NCBI GenBank assembly: GCA_041497995.1
Contig: JBGQHM010000034.1
Location: forward strand, 1-30,330
DNA from: DATKMS01 sp041497995
GTDB lineage: Bacteria; Desulfobacterota; Binatia; HRBIN30
Length of the DNA stretch: 30,330 bases
Direction: 5' to 3'
The translations under genes were made by a program, and so were the position numbers. The notes under the pieces are model-generated. The model made no database searches and was not told the origin of the DNA. It saw nothing but the letters and a program-made list of their open reading frames with translations. Positions 22,241 to 29,640 of the stretch are shown here, one piece after another; the first letter of the stretch is position 1; each line of letters opens with the position of its first letter.

Positions 22241-22523
22241 TGCGGTTGCCATCCTGCGGCCCACGGACTTGCACCGCCGCGTTGGCAGAGAGATCCCTGC
22301 ACGCTCCGCGGCTGCCGTTGGCGAGGATCACGGTGCTATTGTTGTTGAGGATCACCAGCAACACGAGGCCGCCTTGGTTGCGGAGATCGAACTGCCCCCC
22401 ATTGTTTCGGCAGGCCGGGTCACCGGCGATGATGCCGGAGTTGAAGCTGATGATGAACACGCCGTCACCCCCGCAGCCGATCAGGGTGCCCGCAAGTAAC
22501 AACGCCGCAAGTGCCGCCTTCAT
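22212..22523 (-). CDS. Small putative lipoprotein
   Basis: 103 residues. The signal MKAALAALLLAGTLIGCGGDG has a lipobox LIGC with Cys17 as lipidation site. The mature domain has two more cysteines (DPACRNNGGQFDL and SRGACRDLSAN) and hydrophobic beta-like runs (GLVLLVILNNNSTVILAN). No family recognised. Its ATG (22521-22523) overlaps the TGA (22520-22522) of the acyl-CoA synthetase gene, so it is translated as that gene's downstream cistron. Outer-membrane or periplasmic anchoring is inferred from the lipobox; Gly18 does not suggest inner-membrane retention. Confidence 0.75.
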   Translation of the reverse strand: MKAALAALLLAGTLIGCGGDGVFIISFNSGIIAGDPACRNNGGQFDLRNQGGLVLLVILNNNSTVILANGSRGACRDLSANAAVQVRGPQDGNRITAQSVTLE

Positions 22524-24133
22524 GTGCTGCTGATCCCGAGCGCCTCCATTGCCACCTGCTTCGTCCGCCTGAAGTCTGCTTTGCCCGACGGCGAGCGGTA
22601 CACCTCGTCCACGAACACCACGTGCTTGGGCGCCTTGTAGCCGGCGAGGTGTTCCTTCACGAGTTGCTTCAGCGCGTCAGGTTCAACGCGACTGTTGGTC
22701 GACACCACGGCGGTGATCGCCTCGCCCCACTTCTCGTCGGGGACACCGACGACCACGGCATCCATCACCGCAGGATGTCGCTTGAGGATTTCCTCCACCT
22801 CTTCGGGGAAGACCTTCTCGCCGCCGGTGTTGATGCAGACGGAGCCGCGGCCAAGCACGGTGAGCGTGAAGCCATCGTCGTTGACCACCGCCCAGTCTCC
22901 CGGTACCGCGTAGCGGCCGCTCGTCGTGGTTACGAACGTTCGCGCGCTCTTCTCGGGATCCTTGTAGTAGCCGACTGGCTGACACCCGCCGACGCCGACG
23001 AGCCCCTTCACGCCGGGTTTGGTCTCGAGCAGCTGCAGGTTCTCGTCGAACAGCTTGGTCTTCTCGGTGAGCTGGAACTTCGCGGTGGTACTCTCACCAT
23101 CTTTGGTCGTGATCGACATCGCCATGCCGACTGCTTCCGACGAGCTGAAGGCGTCGACGAGCATCATGGTGGGGTTGTGCTTGAGCAATCCGTGCTTGAC
23201 CTCCTGGCTCCACATCACGCCCGATGAGGCGATCATGGCCACCGACGACAGGTCATAGCGGCCCTGCGCTTCTTCGAGGGCGTGCAGCATCGGCTTGCAG
23301 AAGGGGTCGCCGACGATGGTGATCGCGGTGGGTTTGGTGCGGTCGACGACCTCCAGCAGCTGGCGAGCGTCGAACGTCTTCGGGTCATCCAGGAGGATCA
23401 CTGTACCGCCGCCCATCCACGCGATCATCGCCGTGAACCAGCCGGTGCCGTGCATGAGCGGCGGACCGATCAGCGTCCGCAGCCGTATCGGTGGCGCTTT
23501 GACGAACTCTTCCAGTGCGGCCATGTCTGCGGGCGCAGGTCCGAGGCCGCCGCCCGCGAAGCGGTAGTAGAGATCGTCCTGCCGCCACATGACGCCCTTG
23601 GGCATGCCGGTGGTGCCGCCGGTGTACAGAAACATCATATCGGCGCCGCTGCGGCGCACCGTCGGCGCCGGCCGGTCGGTCTCCGCCACTGTTTCGTAGT
23701 CCTGCGCGATGCGTGGCAGCTGGCCGCCGTCTCCCTCGCTCACTACCAGGACGCCCTTGATCTTCGGCAACGCGCTCAGCACTGAGACCAGCAGCGGGAC
23801 GAAGTCGGCATGCACAACGACGATCTCGGCATCGGCGTTGTCGAGCAGGTAGCGCAGCTCCTCCTCGCGATAGCGGTAGTTGACGTTTACCGGGACCAGT
23901 GCGGCCTTGAAGGCGCCATAGACGGCTTCCATGAACGCCGGATGGTTGTAGGTGTAGATCGCCACCTTGCCCTGATGCGATGGGCCGCGCTCCAACATCC
24001 ACGCGGCCAGGTTGCGGGCACGGCGTTCGACGTGACGCCACGAAATGTGTCGCGTGCCTTGGACGATGGCTTCCTCGTCGCCACGGATGGCGGCGATGCG
24101 GTCGAGACAATCGGCGAGATTCCATTCCGGCAT
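22520..24133 (-). CDS. AMP-forming acyl-CoA synthetase (FadD-like)
   Basis: 537-residue ANL-superfamily ligase that activates carboxylic acids to acyl-CoA with ATP. P-loop motif LYTGGTTGMPKGVMWR is at 169-184. Also present are PPLMHGTGWF, DAFSSSEAVGMAMS, the GDWAVVNDDGFTLTVLGRGS core motif with hinge, NTGGEKVFPEEVEEIL, and the catalytic-lysine motif RSPSGKADFRR near 520. This looks like the medium/long-chain or steroid-side-chain type ligase common near crotonases and dehydrogenases. Start ATG 24133 has CGAGGAG at good spacing. It is divergent from the SnoaL-like gene and coupled to a small lipoprotein by ATGA. It is the intact relative of the relic at 17056-17593. Confidence 0.95.
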   Translation of the reverse strand: MPEWNLADCLDRIAAIRGDEEAIVQGTRHISWRHVERRARNLAAWMLERGPSHQGKVAIYTYNHPAFMEAVYGAFKAALVPVNVNYRYREEELRYLLDNADAEIVVVHADFVPLLVSVLSALPKIKGVLVVSEGDGGQLPRIAQDYETVAETDRPAPTVRRSGADMMFLYTGGTTGMPKGVMWRQDDLYYRFAGGGLGPAPADMAALEEFVKAPPIRLRTLIGPPLMHGTGWFTAMIAWMGGGTVILLDDPKTFDARQLLEVVDRTKPTAITIVGDPFCKPMLHALEEAQGRYDLSSVAMIASSGVMWSQEVKHGLLKHNPTMMLVDAFSSSEAVGMAMSITTKDGESTTAKFQLTEKTKLFDENLQLLETKPGVKGLVGVGGCQPVGYYKDPEKSARTFVTTTSGRYAVPGDWAVVNDDGFTLTVLGRGSVCINTGGEKVFPEEVEEILKRHPAVMDAVVVGVPDEKWGEAITAVVSTNSRVEPDALKQLVKEHLAGYKAPKHVVFVDEVYRSPSGKADFRRTKQVAMEALGISST

Positions 24134-24231
24134 GCGACTTACTCCTCGGGGTTCGATAGCTGACCCTAGCGCATTCCGTTGCACGGCGACAATGTCCAGA
24201 CGCCTCGACAGTCGGGCTACGCATCGGCTAC

Positions 24232-24273
24232 AGCTGCGTGCAGCAAGCTGCGTACAGCAAGCTGCGTGCAGCA
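24232..24273. promoter_or_regulatory. Three tandem 14-bp dyad repeats in a divergent promoter
   Basis: Exact tandem copies AGCTGCGTGCAGCA (24232-24245), AGCTGCGTACAGCA (24246-24259) and AGCTGCGTGCAGCA (24260-24273). Copies 1 and 3 contain a GCTGC-GT-GCAGC dyad; in copy 2 the G-to-A change breaks one pair. The array ends 18 bases before the SnoaL-like ATG and about 100 bases from the divergent synthetase start. It could be an operator array, or another word-repeat hairpin. No spacers, so not CRISPR. Confidence 0.5.
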
Positions 24274-24291
24274 CCAGCGTGGAGGAATGCA

Positions 24292-24774
24292 ATGGCGGAC
24301 CTGAGTGACCTGGCACGGCGCCTCGGCATCATTGAGGATACCGAGGCGATCAAGCGGCTGAAGTACCGCTATTGGCGGTACCTCGACATGAAGGAATGGG
24401 ACGAGCTCGCGATGCTGTTCGCGGCAGACGCCTCGGTGAACTACGGCACCGGCAAGTACGAGTTTCAGGGCGTCGACGCGGTCATGCGTTTCTTCCGCGA
24501 GTCCCTCGGCCGTGAGACCGGTGCGGTGACCATCCATCAAGGGCACCATCCGGAGATCGACTTCCTAAGCGCGAACACGGCGACCGGTACCTGGGCGCTC
24601 TACAACTACATGTACAACGTGCGGCAGAACCGCGGCATCCGCATTGGTGCGTACTACCATGACCGCTACGTGAAGCAGGGGGTCTGGAAGTTCCAATCCA
24701 TCGGCTACACGCACATCTTCCACGAGGAATGGAAGCGCGACGACATTCCCAGTCTGCGGTTGGTTGACGGGTGA
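24292..24774 (+). CDS. SnoaL-like (NTF2-fold) protein
   Basis: 160-residue single cone-shaped NTF2-superfamily domain. The N-terminal helices include EDTEAIKRLKYRYWRYLDMKEWDELAMLFAADASVNYGTG, the typical SnoaL_4 opening. The beta strands include AVTIHQGHHPEIDFLSANTATGTWALYNYM and AYYHDRYVKQGVWKFQSIGYTHI. Family members are isomerases, hydratases or binding proteins for polycyclic or steroid-like substrates. Residues for catalysis vary and I cannot assign one. ATG 24292 follows GGAGG closely. It precedes the nucleotidyl cyclase on the same strand by 22 bases, or overlaps it if the cyclase starts at 24764. Confidence 0.9.
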   Translation: MADLSDLARRLGIIEDTEAIKRLKYRYWRYLDMKEWDELAMLFAADASVNYGTGKYEFQGVDAVMRFFRESLGRETGAVTIHQGHHPEIDFLSANTATGTWALYNYMYNVRQNRGIRIGAYYHDRYVKQGVWKFQSIGYTHIFHEEWKRDDIPSLRLVDG

Positions 24775-24796
24775 CGGGGCAGAACTCACCTTGCTG

Positions 24797-26041
24797 ATGG
24801 CACCTACGCCAACCACCTCGGGTGAGTTCGACCGCGTTCTTGCGGCGGAGCGGCTCGTCAACAGCCGGCAGATCGCGCTGCTGCGTCTGGCGGCAACCGC
24901 GTCTGCTCTCGTGCTGTCGCTAGGGTTCTCGATCCTTTCGCCAGGCTTCGTCGGTGCCCCCAACGGCGCGCTGTTCGTGTACACCCTCGGCGCGGCCGGA
25001 ATCTTGTGGGCACGACGGCGCGCCACACGCATCAGCCGGCTCGATGGTCTGACCATTCCGCTCGTCGACATGCCAATGGTGTTCCTTCTGATGTATCTGG
25101 CCATGCAGCGCCTGCATGATGCAGGAATCCATGGCGACGCGAGTCGCGTTCCGCTGCAAGTCACCGTCTTCTACGCCATGCTGATCTTCCTGGCGTCGCT
25201 CTCGCTCGAGGTGTGGCAAACATATGCGGCGGCGGCGACGGCGATCATGCTGCAGGCCGTGCTGATTTATATCGACCGGCCGACAGAACTATTTGTGATG
25301 GCGCAACTGACTATGGCCCTTGGCGTTACAACCGCCCTAGCCATCTACGCCAGGGGCAGGATCGTCCGCCTCGTCGGCAGCGTCGCGCAGGAGCAGCGCA
25401 AGCGTGAGAGGCTCGGACGCTACTTCTCGCCGCAGGTTGCCGCACACCTGGAGGAGCATACCGAAGAGTTCGGCACCGGCGAGAGCCGCGAGGTTACCGT
25501 CTTGTTTGCCGACCTGCGCGACTTCACCGCGCTCTCGGAATCGCTGGACGGCAAGGCCGTGGTTGCGACGCTGAATGAGTTCCACAGTGGAATGGTGGAG
25601 CAGCTGTTCGCGTTTGGCGGTACGCTCGACAAGTACATGGGTGACGGCATCATGGCCTACTTCGGGGCGCCGGTTGCGCAGCCCGATCATGCAGAGCAAG
25701 CCGTGCGCTGCGCGCTGGCGATGCAGGCTGAGTTGCAGCGCGTCAACGCCGAGCGTGCGCGTCGCAGCGCGCCGGCGCTGCGCATGGGCATCGGCCTGCA
25801 CACAGGACGTGCGGTGCTCGGTGACATCGGCGCGCCGCGCCGGCGCGAGTATACGGTGATCGGGGACACGGTGAATGTCGCGGCGCGCATCGAGCAGCTC
25901 ACCAAGGTGCATGGCGAACCCATTCTGATTTCTGAGGAGACGCGCCAACAGGCCGGGGCCAGGTTTCATTACGCACCGGCCGAACCGGTACGCGTAAAGG
26001 GCAAGTCCGAGCCGCTGCAGACGTACGTGCCGACGCTATGA
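24797..26041 (+). CDS. Membrane-bound class III adenylate/guanylate cyclase
   Basis: 414-residue cyclase producing cAMP (or cGMP). About five to six hydrophobic segments occur in residues 25-185 (IALLRLAATASALVLSLGFS, IPLVDMPMVFLLMYLAM, VTVFYAMLIFLASLSL). A short linker follows (RKRERLGRYFSPQVAAHLE), then the catalytic domain from about 230. Metal-binding Asp239 is in VLFADLRDFT and Asp283 in DKYMGDGIMAYFG. Substrate-specifying Lys279 and Thr353 (EYTVIGD) fit an adenylate cyclase of subclass IIIb. Transition-state Asn360 and Arg364 are in TVNVAARIE. Signal input would come from the membrane domain. I chose ATG 24797; TTG 24764 is an alternative. Its TGA overlaps the next ATG (ATGA). Confidence 0.94.
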   Translation: MAPTPTTSGEFDRVLAAERLVNSRQIALLRLAATASALVLSLGFSILSPGFVGAPNGALFVYTLGAAGILWARRRATRISRLDGLTIPLVDMPMVFLLMYLAMQRLHDAGIHGDASRVPLQVTVFYAMLIFLASLSLEVWQTYAAAATAIMLQAVLIYIDRPTELFVMAQLTMALGVTTALAIYARGRIVRLVGSVAQEQRKRERLGRYFSPQVAAHLEEHTEEFGTGESREVTVLFADLRDFTALSESLDGKAVVATLNEFHSGMVEQLFAFGGTLDKYMGDGIMAYFGAPVAQPDHAEQAVRCALAMQAELQRVNAERARRSAPALRMGIGLHTGRAVLGDIGAPRRREYTVIGDTVNVAARIEQLTKVHGEPILISEETRQQAGARFHYAPAEPVRVKGKSEPLQTYVPTL

Positions 26042-27120
26042 CGCTCACCGCAGACCACGCCGACGTGCTCGGTATGACCTTGGCCGAGTATGCCGCCGCC
26101 CGACACGCGCATCCGCAAGCCGTGCGTCAGGAGTACGGGCACATGATGCGCCAGGGCGTCGGCCTGTCGCTGCCGGCGCTCACGCGCCGCGACGACGACG
26201 GCGGACTGATCAAGTTTTGCCTGCCCGCCGGTACGCAGTCGGGGCAAGCGCTGGAGACCGAGTCGGTCATCATTCCGATGCACAGCTACCGCGGCACCAG
26301 CTGGTATACGCTCTGTTTGTCGTCGCAGGTCGGCTGTCGCATGGGATGCACGTTCTGCGAGACCGGACACATGGGATTGCTCCGCAATCTCAGCGCCGCG
26401 GAGATCGTGCGCCAGCGCGTCGTAGCGCGGCAGCTGATGCTGGAAGGCCAGTCGCCTGCGAAGGGGCACTTCCACTACTTCGCGGACGGCATCCAGAATA
26501 TCGTCTTCATGGGCATGGGCGAGCCGCTCGACAACTTCGATGCGGTGGTGCAATCCATCCGCGTCCTCAGTGACCCCGCCGGGCTCAACTTTCCGCACGC
26601 GCAGATTACGGTATCGACGGTTGGCCGTATCGATGGCTTGCGCAAGTTGGCGGCGTTGCATTGGCCGAACTTGCGGATCGCGATCTCACTCAACGCGCCG
26701 AACGACCACCTGCGTGAGCAGCTGATGCCCGTCAACAAAGCGATGCCGCTCGCCGACCTGCAGCGCACGCTGCTCGACTACCCGCTGGCGCGCAAGGGGC
26801 TCTTCCTCATCGAGTACGTCCTCCTAAAGGACGTCAACGACGCGCTCGAACATGCCGACCAGGTCGCTGCGTGGTGCCGTCCGCTACGCTGCGTCGTCAA
26901 TCTGATCCCGTACAACCCGCAACGCGATGCGCCGTACGCGACACCATCAGACGACACCATCCAGCGCTTCCTGCAGCGCCTGCGCTCGCACGGCATCTTC
27001 GTCAAACGCCGCGTCACGCAGGGTCGCGACCTCATGGGCGCCTGCGGTCAGCTGGGGAATCCGCAGCTGCGGCAGGTGCACGCGACGCGGCCCAGCGCTG
27101 CTACCTGCCACCCACGGTGA
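26038..27120 (+). CDS. Radical SAM methyltransferase, RlmN/Cfr family
   Basis: 360-residue radical SAM enzyme related to RlmN and Cfr, which methylate A2503 of 23S rRNA (RlmN also methylates some tRNAs). The cluster-binding motif CRMGCTFC has Cys100/104/107, preceded by TLCLSSQVG with Cys93. FMGMGEPLDNFDAV and STVGRIDGLRKLA follow. Cys336 in RDLMGACGQLGNP is the methyl-carrying cysteine. Length and core fit, though the N-terminal accessory domain (MTLAEYAAARHAHPQAVRQE) differs from E. coli RlmN, so it may be a second paralogue with another target. ATG 26038 overlaps the cyclase TGA. The 3' end overlaps a convergent methyltransferase gene by 20 bases. Confidence 0.9.
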   Translation: MTLTADHADVLGMTLAEYAAARHAHPQAVRQEYGHMMRQGVGLSLPALTRRDDDGGLIKFCLPAGTQSGQALETESVIIPMHSYRGTSWYTLCLSSQVGCRMGCTFCETGHMGLLRNLSAAEIVRQRVVARQLMLEGQSPAKGHFHYFADGIQNIVFMGMGEPLDNFDAVVQSIRVLSDPAGLNFPHAQITVSTVGRIDGLRKLAALHWPNLRIAISLNAPNDHLREQLMPVNKAMPLADLQRTLLDYPLARKGLFLIEYVLLKDVNDALEHADQVAAWCRPLRCVVNLIPYNPQRDAPYATPSDDTIQRFLQRLRSHGIFVKRRVTQGRDLMGACGQLGNPQLRQVHATRPSAATCHPR

Positions 27121-28081
27121 GTCGAGCTGCAGCACGCAGAGGCGTTGCTGCCGGGGCCGCGTTTGCCGGCTCTTTCCTCGACTTGCGCAGAACTACTTCC
27201 CAGCCGGCGACGAAAGGCCAGAGGAGCCGGAGCGGCTGGCCGCGCAGGGCGACTTCGAGCCGGCTCGGAAGTTTGAGGATGTGCGCTGCCACGGTGCGCA
27301 GGACGTCGCCCTTCAGAGTCGTCTCGACGCGAGCAGGACGGGAAGCGACTATCCGGGCGTCGCTTCCGAACGTCTCCGGGATCCGGTTCCAGAAGGCAGG
27401 ACCCAGGTCGTGAACGTGGCCCGGATAGGTAAAGTCGAAGCTGGGAACGATCCGGGCGAAGGGAACGACGTACGGAGTCCTCGCATAAAAATATCCGCCG
27501 AGCCCCATGAGCCCGAGCAGATGGTTCAATGCCGGCCGCAGGTCGGGGATGTGCTCCAGGATGGCGCTGGCCAGCACCAGGTCGTATGGTCCTGTCACTT
27601 CGTCGAGAGTGCGGTGCCACACTAGCTTGACATCGGTGGGTCGCTGGCGTGAAGGGTGAACGTAATCGACGAGGGTAATTCCGACCGGCTGTCGAAGCTG
27701 GGCGGCGATGGCGAGGCTCAGCGATCCATCGCCGCCGCCAAAATCCAGGATCCTGAGCGGTTGGTTGCGTCGAAGGCGCGGCATGCTGCGGACGATGTGA
27801 CCCGCGAAACCAGGGACGTCCTGGAGGGTGACGGCATGATCCGCAGCTGCCTCGTAGTACGTCTCGTAGTACCCAGTCAGAACCTCGGGCCGCGGCATCC
27901 GCGACGCGGAGCAGCCGCCGCAGCACGAGCATCGCAGCAGCGAGATGGCAGGGTCGCGCTGCAGCCGGACGACGGCGCGCCGCGGGGCCTCGCTGCCGCA
28001 AATCGGGCACATCCGCGTTGCGTCCACGGTCTCGTCTTCGGTCAGATTGCGGCCCTTCTGGAAGTCACTAGCTCTGACCAT
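27101..28081 (-). CDS. SAM-dependent methyltransferase with N-terminal zinc ribbon
   Basis: 326 residues. An N-terminal zinc-ribbon-like segment has Cys25/Cys28 (MCPICGSEA) and Cys51/Cys53/Cys54 (LRCSCCGGC). It is followed by a class I methyltransferase core: RILDFGGGDGSLSLAIA (motif I), TLVDYVHPS, DLVLASAILEHIPDLRPALN (motif IV and helix) and GGYFYARTPYVVPF. This architecture is frequent in surface-glycan and natural-product clusters. Start ATG 28081 overlaps the ACP gene's 3' end by 14 bases, showing co-translation. The C-terminal tail is Ala/Arg-rich. The substrate may be an ACP-bound or sugar intermediate, inferred from the neighbours. Confidence 0.87.
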   Translation of the reverse strand: MVRASDFQKGRNLTEDETVDATRMCPICGSEAPRRAVVRLQRDPAISLLRCSCCGGCSASRMPRPEVLTGYYETYYEAAADHAVTLQDVPGFAGHIVRSMPRLRRNQPLRILDFGGGDGSLSLAIAAQLRQPVGITLVDYVHPSRQRPTDVKLVWHRTLDEVTGPYDLVLASAILEHIPDLRPALNHLLGLMGLGGYFYARTPYVVPFARIVPSFDFTYPGHVHDLGPAFWNRIPETFGSDARIVASRPARVETTLKGDVLRTVAAHILKLPSRLEVALRGQPLRLLWPFVAGWEVVLRKSRKEPANAAPAATPLRAAARLTVGGR

Positions 28082-28316
28082 CGGCCTTTTTTCGCAGAAC
28101 GTTGACGATCTCCCCAACGCTCAACATCTGGTTGATCTCTTCGGTCGTAAAGGCCACGCCAAAGCTCTGTTCCAGGGCCAGCACGAGATTCAGGTGTTGC
28201 AGCGAGTCCCATGCTTCGGTGGTTTCTGGAGACGAGCTCTCCGTGACCTGCTCCAGCTCGAGGTCGAAGATGTCGGCGACGACGCGCCGCACTCTGTCTA
28301 GCCTTCCATCATTCAT
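28068..28316 (-). CDS. Acyl carrier protein
   Basis: 82-residue stand-alone ACP. Helix I VRRVVADIFDLELEQVTESS precedes the phosphopantetheine site ETTEAWDSLQHLNLVLALEQ with Ser38 (D-S-L), then helix III GVAFTTEEINQMLSVGEIVNVL. Acidic, as usual. It differs from fatty-acid AcpP (no GADSLD) and resembles ACPs in O-antigen or secondary-metabolite clusters. ATG 28316 is 14 bases downstream of the VOC gene's stop, and its own 3' end overlaps the methyltransferase start. Confidence 0.93.
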   Translation of the reverse strand: MNDGRLDRVRRVVADIFDLELEQVTESSSPETTEAWDSLQHLNLVLALEQSFGVAFTTEEINQMLSVGEIVNVLRKKADGQS

Positions 28317-28329
28317 TTCGGCCGCGTTC

Positions 28330-28734
28330 TCATACCTCCTCGAGTAGCTCGACGAGCTGGCGCGTGGGCATGTAGAACCACGCGACGCGCCGGCCGCCAA
28401 AGGCCACCGCCGGGACTGCATTGGCGACGATCACGCAGCCGTTCGCGCGGACGTGAACGAGAGCGGGTTCGAGCGCCTTGACTTCGTAGCAGACGTGATA
28501 CACGCCGATGCCTTTCGACAAGACCGTGCCGATCGGAGAGTCGGGACCCTCGGGCGCCACCAGTTCGACTACCGCATCGGGCCCGGTCTTGGTTCCGACA
28601 AAGCACACGCGGACACGCTGGATCGGATCTACGAACGGCCCCGAGAGGATCTGGTATCCGAAGAGCTGTTGGTAGACGGGCACCGCGTCCTCCACAGAGC
28701 TGACGGCGATCCCCATATGGTGGAACGCGAACAC
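28330..28734 (-). CDS. VOC (glyoxalase/epimerase-fold) protein
   Basis: 134-residue vicinal-oxygen-chelate protein with two beta-alpha-beta-beta-beta modules. The first starts FAFHHMGIAVSSVEDAVPVY with the metal-binding His near the N-terminus; the second is GVYHVCYEVKALEPALVHVRAN. VELVAP and the final QLVELLEEV hold the acidic ligands. It resembles methylmalonyl-CoA epimerase-like proteins. Because the N-terminal His must be included, the start is GTG 28734. That GTG shares its first base with the CTAG end of a repeat, and the repeat provides GAGAGG six bases upstream as apparent ribosome site. First of three tightly packed genes with ACP and methyltransferase. Confidence 0.85.
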   Translation of the reverse strand: MFAFHHMGIAVSSVEDAVPVYQQLFGYQILSGPFVDPIQRVRVCFVGTKTGPDAVVELVAPEGPDSPIGTVLSKGIGVYHVCYEVKALEPALVHVRANGCVIVANAVPAVAFGGRRVAWFYMPTRQLVELLEEV

Positions 28735-28814
28735 TAGAAGCCTCTCGGATTTGGCAGCCCGGAGCGACCCAACGGGGAGCGGCCCATAGAAATGACGCCG
28801 GCCGCAGGCCCTAG
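28734..28814 (-). repeat. CTAG-bounded repeat, type A, copy 3
   Basis: 81-bp copy from CTAG (28734-28737) to CTAG (28811-28814). Same type as copy 1, sharing GGCAGCCCGGAGCGACCCAA. On the gene strand it ends GAGAGGCTTCTAG followed by TG, forming the GTG start of the VOC gene. It shares its other CTAG with copy 4 in a head-to-tail array. Confidence 0.82.
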
Positions 28815-28889
28815 CAGCCTGTCGGACTTGGCACTCAACAGCGACCAACGGGAGCGGACCATAGAAATGACGCTGACCGCAGGTCCTAG
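28811..28889 (-). repeat. CTAG-bounded repeat, type B, copy 4
   Basis: 79-bp copy from CTAG (28811-28814) to CTAG (28886-28889), with both ends intact. Nearly identical to the copy inside the methyltransferase gene. The TAG stop codon of the acetyltransferase gene (28886-28888) is part of its terminal CTAG. Confidence 0.82.
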
Positions 28890-29557
28890 GTCTGCCATCG
28901 CCGGAATGTCCCCGTGTTGATCGTTCGGGCAGGATTTCCAAAGACGGTGCTGCCGGCGTCCACGTTGCTCACCACCACCGCGCCGATTCCAACGAGCGCG
29001 CCTGGGCCGATGACGACGTTCGGGGCGATCACCGCCGCAGCACCGATGTAAACGCACTCGCCGATCCGGACATTTCCGTTGATGGTCGCGCGCGGCGCGA
29101 GGATGGAACAGCTTCCGACCTCTGAATCGTGGGCGATCTGCGCACCCTGCGAAATCAGGACGTGCGACCCGATCTTCACGCCGGTGGTGATCACGGCGTT
29201 GTTCATAATGATCGTGCCCTTGCCCACGGCGGCATTCCTCGAAACAAACGCCGTCGGATGAGTGAGCGTGACGAAGCGGTCGGGCGAGAGTCCCACCCGC
29301 TGAACAATGGACTCGCGGCTGCCGGCATCCCGGTGGCTCGCCACGCCGACGACGAACCAGGCTTCTGGATGCCGGCTGGCCTCGTCGAGCGGGCCCACGA
29401 TAGGCACTCCATCGAGCACCTTCCCTGCCTTTGATGGATCGTCGTCCAAGAATCCGACGATCCGGTACTCCCGAGCAAGTCCCTCCGTAGCAGAGATCAT
29501 TTCTGCGATCTCTCTCGAGCTTCCTCCCGCCCCGAGGATGATCAAGTCAACGGACAT
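28886..29557 (-). CDS. NeuD/PglD-like sugar O- or N-acyltransferase
   Basis: 223-residue acetyltransferase. The N-terminal Rossmann-like nucleotide-sugar domain has DLIILGAGGSSREIAEMI (4-21) and VGFLDDDPSKAGK. A left-handed beta-helix of hexapeptide repeats follows from about 100: AAVGKGTIIMNNAVITTGVK, IGSHVLISQGAQIAHDSEVG, IAPNVVIGPGALVGIGAVVV. His142 in AQIAHDSEVG fits the catalytic His of the family. Members acetylate sialic acid (NeuD) or UDP-4-amino sugars (PglD) using acetyl-CoA. ATG 29557 is chosen; GTG 29566 is also in frame. Its TAG stop is inside the repeat. The VOC-ACP-methyltransferase genes lie downstream on the same strand. Confidence 0.9.
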   Translation of the reverse strand: MSVDLIILGAGGSSREIAEMISATEGLAREYRIVGFLDDDPSKAGKVLDGVPIVGPLDEASRHPEAWFVVGVASHRDAGSRESIVQRVGLSPDRFVTLTHPTAFVSRNAAVGKGTIIMNNAVITTGVKIGSHVLISQGAQIAHDSEVGSCSILAPRATINGNVRIGECVYIGAAAVIAPNVVIGPGALVGIGAVVVSNVDAGSTVFGNPARTINTGTFRRWQT

Positions 29558-29640
29558 CCCGTCCACTCATACAGGGTTGGCGCGACACTGGCGACGGCCG
29601 CTACTGCCGGCGAGTCGTGGGTCACGACGCTGGTGGCGTC

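Noticed and set aside
24232..24273. CRISPR-like array
   Set aside because: Units are 14 bp, directly adjacent, with no spacers and no cas genes.
28886..29557. Sialic acid biosynthesis (neuD) assignment
   Set aside because: No neuA, neuB or neuC homologue in the window; only the NeuD/PglD fold family can be supported.
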